Shown: positions 8,935-18,902, numbered from the stretch's first letter. The stretch is DNA of 64,000 nucleotides from Streptosporangium lutulentum (GCF_030811455.1 NZ_JAUSQU010000001.1:4340001-4404000); one strand, 5' to 3'. Numbers and translations are program-made. The notes: generated by a model not told the origin, from the letters alone.

Positions 8935-8971
8935 CTGGGAGGCGTCGCACCATCCGGCGCACGCCTCCCAG
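8935..8971 (+). terminator. Hairpin after the EF-G2 gene
   Basis: Perfect 11-bp stem CTGGGAGGCGT / ACGCCTCCCAG around a 15-nt loop, 120 bp after the EF-G2 stop. No U-tract follows, so it is a GC-rich terminator of the type common in actinomycetes rather than a canonical one. Confidence 0.6.
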
Positions 8972-9057
8972 AGATGTACTTACATAACGGTAGCATCACA
9001 AACTCGTTTCGTTTTTCCGGCCAAACCATCTCGGTCCTGGTGCCAAACTGATGAACT

Positions 9058-10638
9058 ATGCGAACAGGACGCCCTTTGCTTGCCGCTGCCACCCTTGCCG
9101 TCGTCACCGCGGGCGCCGCCTACACCTTCGGCCCGGACGCCGAACCGGTGGGCGCCGCGGCCGCCGCGGCGCCCACCGCCGACGCGAAGGGCGGGGTCTC
9201 CGCCGCGGCGGCGTGCCCGGTCGACGCGAGGTATCCCAAGCGGCAGCTGCGCGGTGTCTGGATCGCCACCACGCAGAACATCGACTGGCCCTCACGGGCC
9301 GGCCTGCCGGTCGCCAGGCAGCAGGCGGAATACCTCAAGATTCTCGACAGCGCGGTCAAGCGCCGGTTCAACGCGGTGTTCGTGCAGGTCCGTCCGGCCT
9401 CCGACGCCTTCTACGCGTCGTCGCTGGAGCCCTGGTCCCAGTATCTGAGCGGCACGGCCGGCAAGAACCCCGGCTGGGACCCGCTGGCCTTCCTGGTCGC
9501 GGAGGCCCACAAGCGCGGGCTGGAGTTCCACGCCTGGTTCAACCCCTACCGCGCCTCCTACGGCACCAACCTGGGCAAACTCCCGGCGAACCACCCGGCA
9601 CGGCTGCACCCCGACTGGATCGTCAAGTACGGGGGCCAGTCCTACTACAACCCCGGCCTGCCCCAGGTCCGCAACCACGTCACCACGGTCGTCAAGGACG
9701 TCGTGAGCCGCTACGACGTGGACGGGGTCCACTTCGACGACTACTTCTACCCCTATCCGGTCAGCGGCTCGACGTTCGCCGACAACGCCGCCTTCAAGAA
9801 GTACGGCAAGGGCACGAAGCTGGCCGACTGGCGCCGCTCCAACGTCAACAAGCTGGTCGCGCAGGTCGACAAGGCCGTGCACGACACCAAGAAGTACGTG
9901 AAGTTCGGCATCAGCCCGTTCGGGATCTGGCGCAACAAGTCCAACGACCCCACCGGCTCGGCGACCGCCGGGATGTCCGCCTACGACTCCATCTACGCCG
10001 ACTCCCGCCACTGGATCCGCCAGGGCACGGTCGACTACGTCATCCCGCAGCTCTACTGGCCGCGCGGGTTCAAGGTCGCCGACTACAACGTGCTGACGCC
10101 GTGGTGGGCGAAGGAGGTCAGGGGCACCGGGGTGGGCCTCTACATCGGCCAGGCCCTCTACCAGGTCGGCACCGGCGGCGCCTGGAGCGACCCCGGAGAG
10201 CTGTCCGCGCACCTGGCGGTGAACCGTAAGTACAAGGAGGTTCAGGGCGACGTCTACTTCAGCGCCAAGCAGCTCCTCACCAACCCGCTCGGCGCGCTGG
10301 ATCGGGTCGTCAAGAGCGGCTACTCCCGCCCGGCGCTGCTGCCCCTGATAAAGGACCTCGGCACTCAGGCCCCCGCCGCGCCCGCGGAGGTGAGGCTCCA
10401 GGGCAAGAACCTCACCTGGAAGACCTCCGCGAACGCCCGCTCCTACGCGATCTACCGGGTCCCCTCCGGCAAGCCGGGAAAGTGCGCCACCGCCGACGCC
10501 CGCAACCTGGTCGCGGTCGTGCCGGCGGCGAACGGCGGGCGGCAGTCCTTCGCCGCCGCGGCGGGCGGCGCCTACCTCGTCACCGCCCTGGACCGCCTGG
10601 ACAACGAGAGCGCTCCCACGGGCGCCGCCCTGACCTGA
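9058..10638 (+). CDS. Secreted glycosyl hydrolase-like protein (GHL10/YngK family)
   Basis: Predicted exported 526-aa TIM-barrel protein. A signal sequence covers roughly residues 1-20, followed by an Ala-rich linker to about 50. The GHL10 (DUF187) pattern follows: QLRGVWIATTQNIDWPSRAG, FNAVFVQVRPASDAFY, HAWFNPYRAS, DGVHFDDYFYPYP, KFGISPFGIWRNK and IPQLYWPRGF. A C-terminal fibronectin-like module starts near residue 440 (APAEVRLQGKNLTWK). Family members are thought to act on cell wall or exopolysaccharide, but substrate is unproven. No ribosome site is visible before the ATG, so translation may be leaderless. Confidence 0.85.
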   Translation: MRTGRPLLAAATLAVVTAGAAYTFGPDAEPVGAAAAAAPTADAKGGVSAAAACPVDARYPKRQLRGVWIATTQNIDWPSRAGLPVARQQAEYLKILDSAVKRRFNAVFVQVRPASDAFYASSLEPWSQYLSGTAGKNPGWDPLAFLVAEAHKRGLEFHAWFNPYRASYGTNLGKLPANHPARLHPDWIVKYGGQSYYNPGLPQVRNHVTTVVKDVVSRYDVDGVHFDDYFYPYPVSGSTFADNAAFKKYGKGTKLADWRRSNVNKLVAQVDKAVHDTKKYVKFGISPFGIWRNKSNDPTGSATAGMSAYDSIYADSRHWIRQGTVDYVIPQLYWPRGFKVADYNVLTPWWAKEVRGTGVGLYIGQALYQVGTGGAWSDPGELSAHLAVNRKYKEVQGDVYFSAKQLLTNPLGALDRVVKSGYSRPALLPLIKDLGTQAPAAPAEVRLQGKNLTWKTSANARSYAIYRVPSGKPGKCATADARNLVAVVPAANGGRQSFAAAAGGAYLVTALDRLDNESAPTGAALT

Positions 10639-10722
10639 TCTCGATCCACGGGTCGGCTGGACCGGTGACCCCGTTCTCCCCTACGGTGCCAGCATTTGCA
10701 CAAAGGCCTGGGGAGGTCACTC

Positions 10723-12915
10723 GTGAGGCGGACGCTTGTCGCGTTTGCGTTGATCTTGAGCGCGTTATGGCCGGGAGCCGCGCAGGCCGCCGCGCAGACG
10801 GACGAACGGGTGGTGCTGATCGGGGTCCCCGGCCTGCAATGGAGCGACCTCAGCCCCGGGATCACCCCGAACCTGTGGCGGCTGGCCGGGCAGAGCGCCG
10901 CGGGCTCGCTGTCCGTCCGCACGGTGGGCCGGGTGACGTGTCCCTACGACGCGTGGCTGACGGTGTCGGCGGGGACGAGGTCCGCGGTCGGCTACGGCTG
11001 CGGGCTCTCGCCGGCGCCCGATCCCGGCCCGACCGGCGCGGTCATCCCCGGCTACGGATACCTGCACGAGGTCGCCGGGCAGAAGGGCGCCGGGACGCTC
11101 GGCGAGGCCGTACACGCCGCCGGGCAGTGCACGCTGGCGATCGGCCCGGGGGCGGCGCTGGCCCTGGCCGACCGGACGGGCAAGGTCGACGTCTACGCCT
11201 CCTCCCCCGCGCAGCTCGACGCCGGCCTGCTCACCCGGTGCCGGGTGATCGCCGCGGACGTGGATGACCTGATCAGGCCCTACGTGGCCGCCGGGCGGCT
11301 CCCCGCCGCCGAGGAACAGCTCACCCCGCGGCAGCGGACGACGGCGCTGCGGCTGGCCGACGCCAAGGTGGGGGCTCTGCTGAGCGTGCTGCCCGAGGAC
11401 GCCGGTGTGCTGCTGGCGGGCCTGTCCGACCACGGGGGCACGCCACACCTGCGGGTGGCCATGATGCGCCACGGAGACGTCTCCGGCCGTTTCCTGGGCG
11501 CGGCCTCCACCCACCGCGAGGACATCACGATCCTGCCGGACATCACCGCCACGATGCTCTCGATGACCGGCGTCCCGGTGCCGGCGACCGTGATCGGGGT
11601 GCCCTGGCAGGCGGGCGAGAGCCGTACCGGCGGCACCGAGGCGGCGCGGGTCGAGCTGAAGAACGCCGACGTGGCCGGCCAGATGATCAGAGAGATGGGC
11701 GGGATCTTCTTCACCGCCGTCGCCGTGCTCCAGGTCGCCTTCTACGTCGTCGCGTTCCTGTTGCTGCGCCGCAGGCGCGGCCTGCCCGGGGTCCGCGTGG
11801 CAGCGGTGGCGCTCGCGTCCTTGCCCGTGGCGACGTATCTGGTCAACCTCACCCCCTGGCACCACACGGGGACGCCGATGCTCGCCCTGGTCGGCGGGAT
11901 CGCGGGGTTCGCGCTCCTGCTGGCCGCGGCGGCGCTGGCGGGTCCCTGGCGGCGCAGCCCGCTCGGGCCGCTGACCGTCGTGACGGGGGTGACGGCGGCG
12001 GTGCTCGGCGGTGACCTGCTGACCGGGACGACCCTGCAGCTCAACAGCGTGATGGGTTACACCGCCGTGGTCGGCGCCCGCTACTACGGCCTGGGCAACA
12101 TCCCGTTCGCGCTCTTCGCCACCTCGGTGCTGCTGCTGGCGGCCACGATCGCGCACCGGCTGACCCGCCTGGACCGCGGACGCGCGGCGGTCGCCGCGGT
12201 GGTCGTGCTGGGGTGCGCGGCGATGATCCTGGGCGGCTGGCCGGGCGTGGGCAGCGACTTCGGCGGCGTGATCGCGTTCGTGCCCGGCATCGCGGTGACC
12301 GCGTTGCTGATCGGAGGACAGCGGGTCTCGCTCGTCAAGCTGGGCGCGTTCTGCGTGGCGGGCGGGGTCACCGTGATGACCATCGCCTATCTCGACTACA
12401 TGCGCCCGCCGGCCTCCCAGACGCACCTGGGCCGATTCGTCGGCCAGGTGTTCACCGGCGAGGCGCTGGATGTGATCCTCCGCAAGCTCGGCGCGATGCT
12501 GAGCACGCTGCTCAGCCCCAACCTGATGCCGATCGTGATCGCCGCGTTCGCCTTCCTGATCTACGCGCTGCTGCGGCCCGAGGCCGCCAGCGCCGGGATC
12601 CTCCCCGCCGCGTTCACCCACTCCCCCGCGCTGAAGGCCGGCTTGATCGGCACCCTGATCAGCGGGGTGGTCGGCATGCTGGTCAACGACTCCGGCGCGG
12701 CCGTGCTGTCCATGGCGCTGGCGCTCGGGGTGCCGCTGACGCTGTCGGTGGGCATCAGGGCCCTGAACGACGGCCCGGCGCCCGACGAGGCCGGCCTCCG
12801 GGCTCCGGACGACGGCACGCCGCACCGCACGGGCGCCGGTGTTCCCGAGGGGGAGGCGCCTTACGAGGGGGGCCAGGACTCGGCGAGCAGTTCCCTGGTC
12901 TCACGGAGCAACTGA
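10723..12915 (+). CDS. Large membrane protein with extracellular alkaline-phosphatase-like domain
   Basis: 730-aa protein. The GTG at 10723 has a GGGGAGG site 6 bp upstream. A signal peptide (VRRTLVAFALILSALWPGAAQA) leads to an extracytoplasmic domain to about residue 325. That domain resembles the phosphodiesterase/sulfatase fold in outline: VVLIGVPGLQWSDL at the first metal strand, GLSDHGGTPHLRVAMM, and THREDITILPDITATMLS. The C-terminal half is about nine hydrophobic helices and a charged tail. Similar proteins occur across actinobacteria without known function. The 3' end overlaps the convergent HIT gene by 55 bp. A role in envelope polymer or lipid modification is conjecture. Confidence 0.75.
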   Translation: MRRTLVAFALILSALWPGAAQAAAQTDERVVLIGVPGLQWSDLSPGITPNLWRLAGQSAAGSLSVRTVGRVTCPYDAWLTVSAGTRSAVGYGCGLSPAPDPGPTGAVIPGYGYLHEVAGQKGAGTLGEAVHAAGQCTLAIGPGAALALADRTGKVDVYASSPAQLDAGLLTRCRVIAADVDDLIRPYVAAGRLPAAEEQLTPRQRTTALRLADAKVGALLSVLPEDAGVLLAGLSDHGGTPHLRVAMMRHGDVSGRFLGAASTHREDITILPDITATMLSMTGVPVPATVIGVPWQAGESRTGGTEAARVELKNADVAGQMIREMGGIFFTAVAVLQVAFYVVAFLLLRRRRGLPGVRVAAVALASLPVATYLVNLTPWHHTGTPMLALVGGIAGFALLLAAAALAGPWRRSPLGPLTVVTGVTAAVLGGDLLTGTTLQLNSVMGYTAVVGARYYGLGNIPFALFATSVLLLAATIAHRLTRLDRGRAAVAAVVVLGCAAMILGGWPGVGSDFGGVIAFVPGIAVTALLIGGQRVSLVKLGAFCVAGGVTVMTIAYLDYMRPPASQTHLGRFVGQVFTGEALDVILRKLGAMLSTLLSPNLMPIVIAAFAFLIYALLRPEAASAGILPAAFTHSPALKAGLIGTLISGVVGMLVNDSGAAVLSMALALGVPLTLSVGIRALNDGPAPDEAGLRAPDDGTPHRTGAGVPEGEAPYEGGQDSASSSLVSRSN

Positions 12916-13409
12916 GGCAGCACCCTGGTGTGACCGACCACGGGCATGAAGTTGGTGTCCCCGCCCCAGCGGGGCACCACGTGCTGGTGCAGGTGGGCGG
13001 CGATCCCCGCGCCCGCCGCGGCGCCGAGGTTCATGCCCACGTTGAAGCCCTGCGCGCCGCTCGCCTTGCGCAGGGCGGTCAGCGCCCGCTTGGTGAAGTC
13101 GCCGAGTTCGGCGGTCTCCGCCACGTCCAGGTCCGCGTAGTCCGGCACGTGCCGGTAGGGGCAGACCATCAGGTGGCCCGAGTTGTACGGGTAGAGGTTG
13201 AGCAGCGCGAAGACCGAGTCGCCCCGGGCGATGATCAGGCCGTCCTCGTCGCTCATCTTGGGGATCTCGCAGAACGGGCAGCCGTCTTCGGGACCGGAGC
13301 CGGTGGGCTTGTTGGCTCCCTTGATGTAAGCCATCCGATGAGGAGTCCAGAGCCTTTCGAACGCGTCCGGCGTCCCTGCCCCGTGCTGCTCCTGCGGCTC
13401 TTCGCTCAT
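12861..13409 (-). CDS. HIT-domain protein, Ap4A phosphorylase-like
   Basis: Nucleotide hydrolase/phosphorylase of the histidine-triad superfamily, 182 aa. The triad HLHQHVVPRWGGDTNFM and the zinc-type DGCPFCEIPKM segment match the actinobacterial Ap4A phosphorylase group (Rv2613c in Mycobacterium tuberculosis). In that organism the gene sits directly between thrS and pgsA; here 6 kb of other genes separate it from pgsA, and an Asp23 gene separates it from thrS. Start is MSEEPQEQ at 13409; ATG at 13421 (MLIAMSEEP) is an alternative, and neither has a clear ribosome site. The last 55 bp overlap the convergent membrane protein gene. Confidence 0.88.
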   Translation of the reverse strand: MSEEPQEQHGAGTPDAFERLWTPHRMAYIKGANKPTGSGPEDGCPFCEIPKMSDEDGLIIARGDSVFALLNLYPYNSGHLMVCPYRHVPDYADLDVAETAELGDFTKRALTALRKASGAQGFNVGMNLGAAAGAGIAAHLHQHVVPRWGGDTNFMPVVGHTRVLPQLLRETRELLAESWPPS

Positions 13410-13584
13410 GGCGATCAGCATATTGCCACGCGGATTCGTCCGGTCTGGCACCTCCCGGCTGGACGCCGCGTGAGGGGCGACCGGGAGGGTTCGGATGCGC
13501 CGCATTCCGCATTGGCGGACAAATGCGGCAGATTTCCGGCAGAATCCCAGCGAGCGTGACCACCGAACACCTGAGGAGCACCCC

Positions 13585-14130
13585 ATGACCGACGTCTCCG
13601 TTGAGGATCTCACCGAGGAGACCGACTCTCCCTCCGAGACGAGCGGCACCGCCCGTCCGTATTCCCTGGGCCTTTCCACCCCGTCCGATCTGTCGGAGCT
13701 GCCGGCGCCGTCCGTCGCCGAGCCGCTGTCCTCCGCCGTGGTCAAGGGCCGGATCAAGGTCGCCGACGAGGTCGTGGAGAAGGTCGCGGCCCTCGCCACG
13801 CTGGAGGTGGCGGGCGTCGCCGACCTGGGAGGAGACTTCGCCCGGACGCTGGAGTCGGTCCGCGAACGCATGGGTGTCGGCAGCAAGCGCGGCAACCAGG
13901 GTGTGAGCGCCCACGTCCAGGACCGCACGGTCGCGGTGGACGTGACGATCGTGGCGGAGTACGGGCACGTGGTCATGGAGGTGGCCAACGAGGTCAAGAC
14001 CAACGTGGCCCGCACGGTCAGCCGGATGCTGGGCATGCGGGTCGTCGAGGTCAACGTCAACGTGGACGACGTGCGCCTGCCCGGCGAGGTCGTTCCCACG
14101 GCCCCCGCCGACGGCCCCGAAGAGTCCTGA
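13585..14130 (+). CDS. Asp23/Gls24 family envelope stress protein
   Basis: 181-aa protein with an unstructured acidic/Ser-rich N-terminus to about residue 50, then the Asp23 domain: GRIKVADEVVEKVAALATLEVAGVADLG, VDVTIVAEYGHVVMEVANEVKTNV and the terminal VVEVNVNVDDV. ATG at 13585 is preceded by GAGGA. The family is linked to cell-envelope homeostasis and alkaline stress in Firmicutes; actinomycete members are abundant and little studied. It is divergent from the HIT gene and converges on thrS, with a strong hairpin between. Confidence 0.88.
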   Translation: MTDVSVEDLTEETDSPSETSGTARPYSLGLSTPSDLSELPAPSVAEPLSSAVVKGRIKVADEVVEKVAALATLEVAGVADLGGDFARTLESVRERMGVGSKRGNQGVSAHVQDRTVAVDVTIVAEYGHVVMEVANEVKTNVARTVSRMLGMRVVEVNVNVDDVRLPGEVVPTAPADGPEES

Positions 14131-14285
14131 TCTCTCCGTGCGGCCCGCGTTCGACCGGTGTCGGCGCGGGCCGCGCGTCTCAGAAAGCGTGATCACGGAC
14201 GAGGCCGCGGCCCTGTCCACCGCGCCGAGCTTGCCGAAAACAACAAAGGGAACCCCTTCTCCCGAAGGAGCCCAAAGGATGGAAA

Positions 14286-14324
14286 ACGAACGGCCCGCGC
14301 CTCCGGGAGACGCGGGCCGTTCGT
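14286..14324. terminator. Bidirectional terminator between asp23-like gene and thrS
   Basis: Inverted repeat with arms ACGAACGGCCCGCG and CGCGGGCCGTTCGT (14 bp, perfect) around CCTCCGGGAGA. It lies between two convergent genes and can serve both strands. Confidence 0.8.
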
Positions 14325-14356
14325 GACGGGTGGGACGGGTCCCGCGGCGACGCCGG

Positions 14357-16330
14357 TCAGACCTGGACGCGCCGCTCGATCGCGTCGGCGATCTCGTTGA
14401 TGGCGTCGTCGATCGGGACGCCGTTCCGCTGCTCGCCGTTGCGGAAGCGGAAGGAGACCGCGCCGTTGGCGATGTCCTCGTCTCCGGCCAGGAGCATGTA
14501 CGGCACCTTCGACTTCTGCGCGTTACGGATCTTCTTCTGCATCCGGTCGTCCGAGGCGTCCACCTCGATCCGGATACCCCGCTCGCGCGCCTTCTTGGCC
14601 AGGTCGTGCAGGTAGGGCGCGTGGGCCTCGGCGATCGGGATGCCGACGACCTGCACCGGGGCGAGCCACGGAGGGAACGCCCCCGCGTAGTGCTCGACCA
14701 GGACGCCGAAGAACCGCTCGATCGAGCCGAACAACGCCCGGTGGATCATGATGGGCTGCTGACGGGAACCGTCGGCCGACTGGTATTCCAGGTTGAAGCG
14801 CTGCGGCAGGTTGAAGTCGAGCTGGATGGTCGACATCTGCCACGAGCGGCCGATCGCGTCGCGGGCCTGGACGGAGATCTTCGGCCCGTAGAACGCCGCG
14901 CCGCCCGGGTCGAGGACCAGCTGCAGGTTCTCCGACTCGGCGACCTCGCGCAGGGTCTCGGTCGCCTCCTCCCAGTCTTCGTCGGTGCCGACGAACTTGA
15001 CCGGGTCCTTGGTCGACAGCTCCAGGTAGAAGTCGTCGAGGCCGTAGTCGCGCAGCAGTTCGAGCACGAAGCGCAGCAGCGACTTCAGCTCGTCGCGCAT
15101 CTGCTCGCGGGTGCAGTAGATGTGGGCGTCGTCCTGCGTCATGCCGCGCACGCGGGTGAGGCCGTGGATGACCCCGGACTTCTCGTAGCGGTACACGGTG
15201 CCGAACTCGAACAACCGCAGCGGCAGCTCACGGTAGGAGCGCCCGCGAGCCCCGAAGACCAGGTTGTGCATCGGGCAGTTCATCGGCTTGAGGTAGTACT
15301 TGGCGCCTTCCAGCTCCATGGGCGGGAACATGCCGTCGGCGTACCACTCCAGGTGGCCGGAGGTCTTGTAGAGATTGTCCTTGGTGATGTGCGGGGTGTT
15401 GACGAAGGAGTAACCCGCCTCCTCGTGCCGCTTGCGCGAGTAGTCCTCCATCACGCGGCGGATCACGCCGCCCTTGGGGTGGAAGACCGGCAGGCCCGAG
15501 CCCAGCTCGTCGGGGAAGGAGAACAGGTCGAGCTCGGCGCCCAGCTTGCGGTGGTCGCGCTTCTCGGCCTCCTCCAGCAGGTGGAGGTATTCGTCCTGCT
15601 TCTCGCGCGACTCCCAGGCGGTGCCGTAGATCCGCTGGAGCTGCGGGTTCTTCTCGCTGCCCCGCCAGTAGGCGCCGCCCGAGCGCATCAGCTTGAACGC
15701 CGGGATGGACCGGGTGGTCGGCACGTGCGGGCCGCGGCACAGGTCCTTCCAGCACCGCTCGCCGGTCTTCGGGTCGAGGTTGTCGTAGATGGTCAGCTCC
15801 GCGCCGCCCACCTCGACGTCGGCCCCGTCGTCCGAGCCGGCGCCGCCCTTGAGACCGATCAGCTCCAGCTTGTACGGCTCCGCGGCGAGCTCCTCACGCG
15901 CGTCGTCGTCGGAGACGGCACGGCGGGAGAAGAGCTGCCCCTGCTTGACGATCTCGCGCATGCGCTTCTCGACGCGCTTGAGATCATCGGGGGTGAACGG
16001 GCTCTTGACGTCGAAGTCGTAGTAGAAGCCGTTCTCGACCGGCGGGCCGATGCCCAGCCTGGCCTCGGGGAAGATCTCCTGAACGGCCTGGGCCATGACG
16101 TGGGCGGTGGAGTGGCGCACGATGGCCCTGCCGTCGGCGCTGTCCACCGTGACCGGCTCGATCACGTCGCCCTCGGACACGGCCGCCGCGAGGTCCTTCA
16201 ACTCGCCGTTGGCACGGGCGGCGATCACGGAGCGGCCGTCGGCCTCGAGCGCGTCGCCGTACGTCGTGCCCCCCGCCACCACACGCTCGGCTCCGGCGAG
16301 GGTGATACGAAGTTCTGGCACGGCGGACAC
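14357..16330 (-). CDS. thrS: Threonyl-tRNA synthetase
   Basis: Charges tRNA-Thr in the cytoplasm. The 657-aa protein has the full class II domain order: TGS (about residues 1-65), N2 editing domain with zinc-type [16 protein letters not shown], then catalytic core with [20 protein letters not shown] and [15 protein letters not shown] (motif 2 region). Motif 3 falls at [22 protein letters not shown], and the HGTP anticodon-binding domain starts near [14 protein letters not shown]. Start is GTG with GGGAG upstream. Monocistronic in appearance, with a strong hairpin beyond its 3' end. No T-box is recognisable in the short leader. Confidence 0.97.
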   Translation of the reverse strand: MSAVPELRITLAGAERVVAGGTTYGDALEADGRSVIAARANGELKDLAAAVSEGDVIEPVTVDSADGRAIVRHSTAHVMAQAVQEIFPEARLGIGPPVENGFYYDFDVKSPFTPDDLKRVEKRMREIVKQGQLFSRRAVSDDDAREELAAEPYKLELIGLKGGAGSDDGADVEVGGAELTIYDNLDPKTGERCWKDLCRGPHVPTTRSIPAFKLMRSGGAYWRGSEKNPQLQRIYGTAWESREKQDEYLHLLEEAEKRDHRKLGAELDLFSFPDELGSGLPVFHPKGGVIRRVMEDYSRKRHEEAGYSFVNTPHITKDNLYKTSGHLEWYADGMFPPMELEGAKYYLKPMNCPMHNLVFGARGRSYRELPLRLFEFGTVYRYEKSGVIHGLTRVRGMTQDDAHIYCTREQMRDELKSLLRFVLELLRDYGLDDFYLELSTKDPVKFVGTDEDWEEATETLREVAESENLQLVLDPGGAAFYGPKISVQARDAIGRSWQMSTIQLDFNLPQRFNLEYQSADGSRQQPIMIHRALFGSIERFFGVLVEHYAGAFPPWLAPVQVVGIPIAEAHAPYLHDLAKKARERGIRIEVDASDDRMQKKIRNAQKSKVPYMLLAGDEDIANGAVSFRFRNGEQRNGVPIDDAINEIADAIERRVQV

Positions 16331-16399
16331 TGGTGCTCCCTGAAAAACATCGAAGGTTGGTCTGAACCTCGATGCTACCGGTGCTCGCAGCGCGATATC

Positions 16400-17011
16400 T
16401 CAGGCATCCCGGCTCCGGCGCGGGCGATACCCCAATGAGGTGAGGTCGGCCCGGGTGCCGCGGAACACATTGCGGTCCACCGGCCTGTTGGAGTGCTGAT
16501 GGATGGTCCAGCTGCTCCACGGCACCGGAACCTCCGGCCTGCCCCGCGGATGGTCGGGCGCGGCGATCCAGAGCGGATATCCCTCCAGCCCCGCGCAGTT
16601 GCCGTTGCGCGCGAACGAGAGGAACGTGTAGATCACCGGCCTCACCCCGGCCTGCTCGATGACCGCGTCGCACCAGCGCCGGGCGAAGCGGGCCACCTTG
16701 GGGGCGGGCAGGTGATCGTTGGTCTCCAGGTCGAGCGCCAGCAGATCGCCGCGGTGCAGCCCGCCCGCCTGCCCCACGGCCCTCAGGAAGTGCCCCACCT
16801 GGGCCTCGGGATTGCCCGACGGACGCGCGAAATGGTAGGCCCCGCAGACGATCCAGCTCTCCCGCATGCCCGTCCAGTTCCTGACGAACCACGGGTCGGT
16901 GAAGGTGACCCCCTCGGTCGCCTTGGCGAAGGCGAAGGCGACCCCCGCCCTGGCATGACGCCCCCAGTCGACGACGCCCTGCCAGTTCGACACATCGATG
17001 CCGTTCAACAT
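16400..17011 (-). CDS. GH25-type lysozyme (N-acetylmuramidase)
   Basis: 203-aa single-domain protein matching glycoside hydrolase family 25: GIDVSNWQGVVDW at the start (first catalytic Asp), FAFAKATEGVTFTDPWF, GAYHFARPSGNPEAQVGHFL, the acidic DLETND motif (catalytic Asp/Glu) and PVIYTFLSF. No signal peptide or wall-binding domain is visible with ATG 17011. The frame is open further upstream, but nothing there resembles a leader. A cytoplasmic or non-classically released muramidase, or a phage-type endolysin remnant, would both fit. It is divergent from dapD with a gap under 100 bp. Confidence 0.85.
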   Translation of the reverse strand: MLNGIDVSNWQGVVDWGRHARAGVAFAFAKATEGVTFTDPWFVRNWTGMRESWIVCGAYHFARPSGNPEAQVGHFLRAVGQAGGLHRGDLLALDLETNDHLPAPKVARFARRWCDAVIEQAGVRPVIYTFLSFARNGNCAGLEGYPLWIAAPDHPRGRPEVPVPWSSWTIHQHSNRPVDRNVFRGTRADLTSLGYRPRRSRDA

Positions 17012-17105
17012 GGCGGTCACGCTAACCGGCGGAGATCCTCCCGTACACGCCCGACGCTCCCTCGGCGTACTGCCATTGCGCCGACTTTGACTAGGCTTGG
17101 GCGGC

Positions 17106-18083
17106 GTGAACGCAGCAGCCCAGACCTCCGGTGCCCACGGCGCCGGCATCGCGACCATAACGTCCGGCGGAACCGTGCTCGACACCTGGTTCCCCTCTCC
17201 TCAGCTGGGCGAGCCGTCCTCGCCCGGCACCAGGCGGCTGAGCGCCTCCGAGGCCGTCGAGGCGCTCGGCTCCGGGGCCGCGGCACTGCTCGGCCCCGAC
17301 GAGGACCGCGGCGTCGAGGTGGTCGCGGTGTACACCGGGATCACCAAGCTGTCGGAGGCCCCCGTCGACGCGCACGACGCCTACCTCCGCCTCCACCTGC
17401 TGTCGGCCCGCCTCGTCCAGCCGCACGGCCAGAACCTGGACGGGCTGTTCGGCCTGCTGAGCAACGTCGTGTGGACCAGCCACGGCCCCTGCGCGGTCGA
17501 GGGCTTCGAGGAGGTACGGCTGCGCCTGCGCGCCCGCGGCCAGGTGACCGTCTACGGCATCGACAAGTTCCCCCGGATGGTCGACTACGTGGTGCCCGGC
17601 GGCGTCCGGATCGCCGAGGCCGACCGCGTCCGCCTCGGCGCGCACCTGGCCAGTGGCACGACGGTGATGCACGAGGGCTTCGTCAACTTCAACGCCGGGA
17701 CCCTGGGCACCTCCATGGTCGAGGGCCGCGTCTCGGCGGGTGTCGTCGTGGGCGACGGCTCCGACGTCGGCGGCGGCGCCTCCATCATGGGCACCCTGTC
17801 CGGCGGCGGCAAGCAGGTCATCTCCATCGGGCAGCGCTGCCTGCTCGGCGCCAACAGCGGCATCGGCATCTCCCTCGGCGACGACTGCGTCGTGGAGGCC
17901 GGCCTCTACGTCACCGCAGGGACCAAGGTGACCCTCCCCGACGGCCGGGTGGCCAAGGCCTCGGAGTTCTCCGGCGCCTCCGGACTGCTGTTCCGCCGCA
18001 ACTCCACCTCCGGCGCCGTCGAGGTCGTCCCCCGCCAGGGCACCGGCCCGGAGCTCAACAGCATCCTGCATTCCAACGACTGA
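17106..18083 (+). CDS. dapD: 2,3,4,5-tetrahydropyridine-2,6-dicarboxylate N-succinyltransferase
   Basis: Succinylates tetrahydrodipicolinate in lysine and diaminopimelate synthesis, feeding peptidoglycan. The roughly 325-aa protein is the actinobacterial DapD: N-terminal [17 protein letters not shown] and a left-handed beta-helix of hexapeptide repeats with [20 protein letters not shown]. The sequence [20 protein letters not shown] follows, and the C-terminal segment ends [13 protein letters not shown]. The GTG at 17106 or TTG at 17097 may start it; no ribosome site is evident and a -10-like TAGGCT lies immediately upstream, suggesting a leaderless mRNA. Confidence 0.95.
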   Translation: MNAAAQTSGAHGAGIATITSGGTVLDTWFPSPQLGEPSSPGTRRLSASEAVEALGSGAAALLGPDEDRGVEVVAVYTGITKLSEAPVDAHDAYLRLHLLSARLVQPHGQNLDGLFGLLSNVVWTSHGPCAVEGFEEVRLRLRARGQVTVYGIDKFPRMVDYVVPGGVRIAEADRVRLGAHLASGTTVMHEGFVNFNAGTLGTSMVEGRVSAGVVVGDGSDVGGGASIMGTLSGGGKQVISIGQRCLLGANSGIGISLGDDCVVEAGLYVTAGTKVTLPDGRVAKASEFSGASGLLFRRNSTSGAVEVVPRQGTGPELNSILHSND

Positions 18084-18299
18084 CCCGCGGAACCCGTGGG
18101 GCGGGTGTGGTTCGCGGGGCGGGACCGGCTCACCGAGCCGCCCCTCCCCCGGACCCGCCCGCGATCGACGACGTGCCGGGATCCGATCCCTGACCTCCCA
18201 CCTGACGGTGGTGACCCACGGACCTCACCCCGAGGGGAGCGGTTCTCCCTCCCCGGGGCGGAAGCCCAGGGATTTCCGCACAGGCACGGAAGGAATTCG

Positions 18300-18902
18300 A
18301 TGACCGGTCAGGAAACGGCGACCACAACGGCGGTCGCCCGGTGGGTGACCGGGCTGTTCGCGCCACAGGTTCTGGTCATCGGGCTGCCTCCGCTCGTCGG
18401 GCTGCTGGCCGACGGGTGGCCGGGGGCGGCCTGGGGACTGGTGGCCTCGGCCCTGTGCGGCGGCGTCCCCGCCGGGGTGATCCTGGCCGGGGTCCGTTCG
18501 GGGCGGCTGGACTCCCATCACCTCGTGGACCGGGCGAGCCGGACGGGGCCGCTGCTGGTGGCGGTGGCGGCGGTGCTCGTGGCGCTGGTGCTGCTGATCC
18601 TCCTGGGCGCTCCCCGGTTGCTGGTCGCCACGGTCACCGCGATGCTGGCCGCGCTCGCGGTGACGGTCCCGGTCACCCTCGCGTGGAAGATCTCCTTCCA
18701 CGCGGCCGTGTCGGCGGGCTCCGTCGTGGTGCTCGCCCACGTGTTACCCGCCGTGCCGACCCTCGTCGTGGGCGCGCTGCTCGTGGCGACGGTGTGCTGG
18801 GCCCGGGTACGGCTCACCCACCACACCCCGGCCCAGGTCGTCGCCGGAGTCCTCATCGGCGCCGGTACGGCCTGGGCGGTCCTGAGCGGCTTCGGCCCCT
18901 GA
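18300..18902 (+). CDS. PAP2-like integral membrane phosphatase
   Basis: 200-aa membrane protein with about six hydrophobic helices. The C-terminal half resembles the PAP2 core: KISFHAAVSAG in the place of the PSGH-type motif, and RVRLTHHTPAQVVAGVLIG in the place of SRX5HX3D. The final Asp is replaced by Gln while the His is kept. Such degenerate PAP2 proteins are common in actinomycetes and may act on isoprenoid or phospholipid pyrophosphates; activity is uncertain. ATG at 18300 follows GGAAGGA. Confidence 0.7.
   Translation: MTGQETATTTAVARWVTGLFAPQVLVIGLPPLVGLLADGWPGAAWGLVASALCGGVPAGVILAGVRSGRLDSHHLVDRASRTGPLLVAVAAVLVALVLLILLGAPRLLVATVTAMLAALAVTVPVTLAWKISFHAAVSAGSVVVLAHVLPAVPTLVVGALLVATVCWARVRLTHHTPAQVVAGVLIGAGTAWAVLSGFGP

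Noticed and set aside
16331..16400. Possible T-box in the thrS leader
   Set aside because: Too short and without the T-box sequence or stem I features; only a weak hairpin is present.
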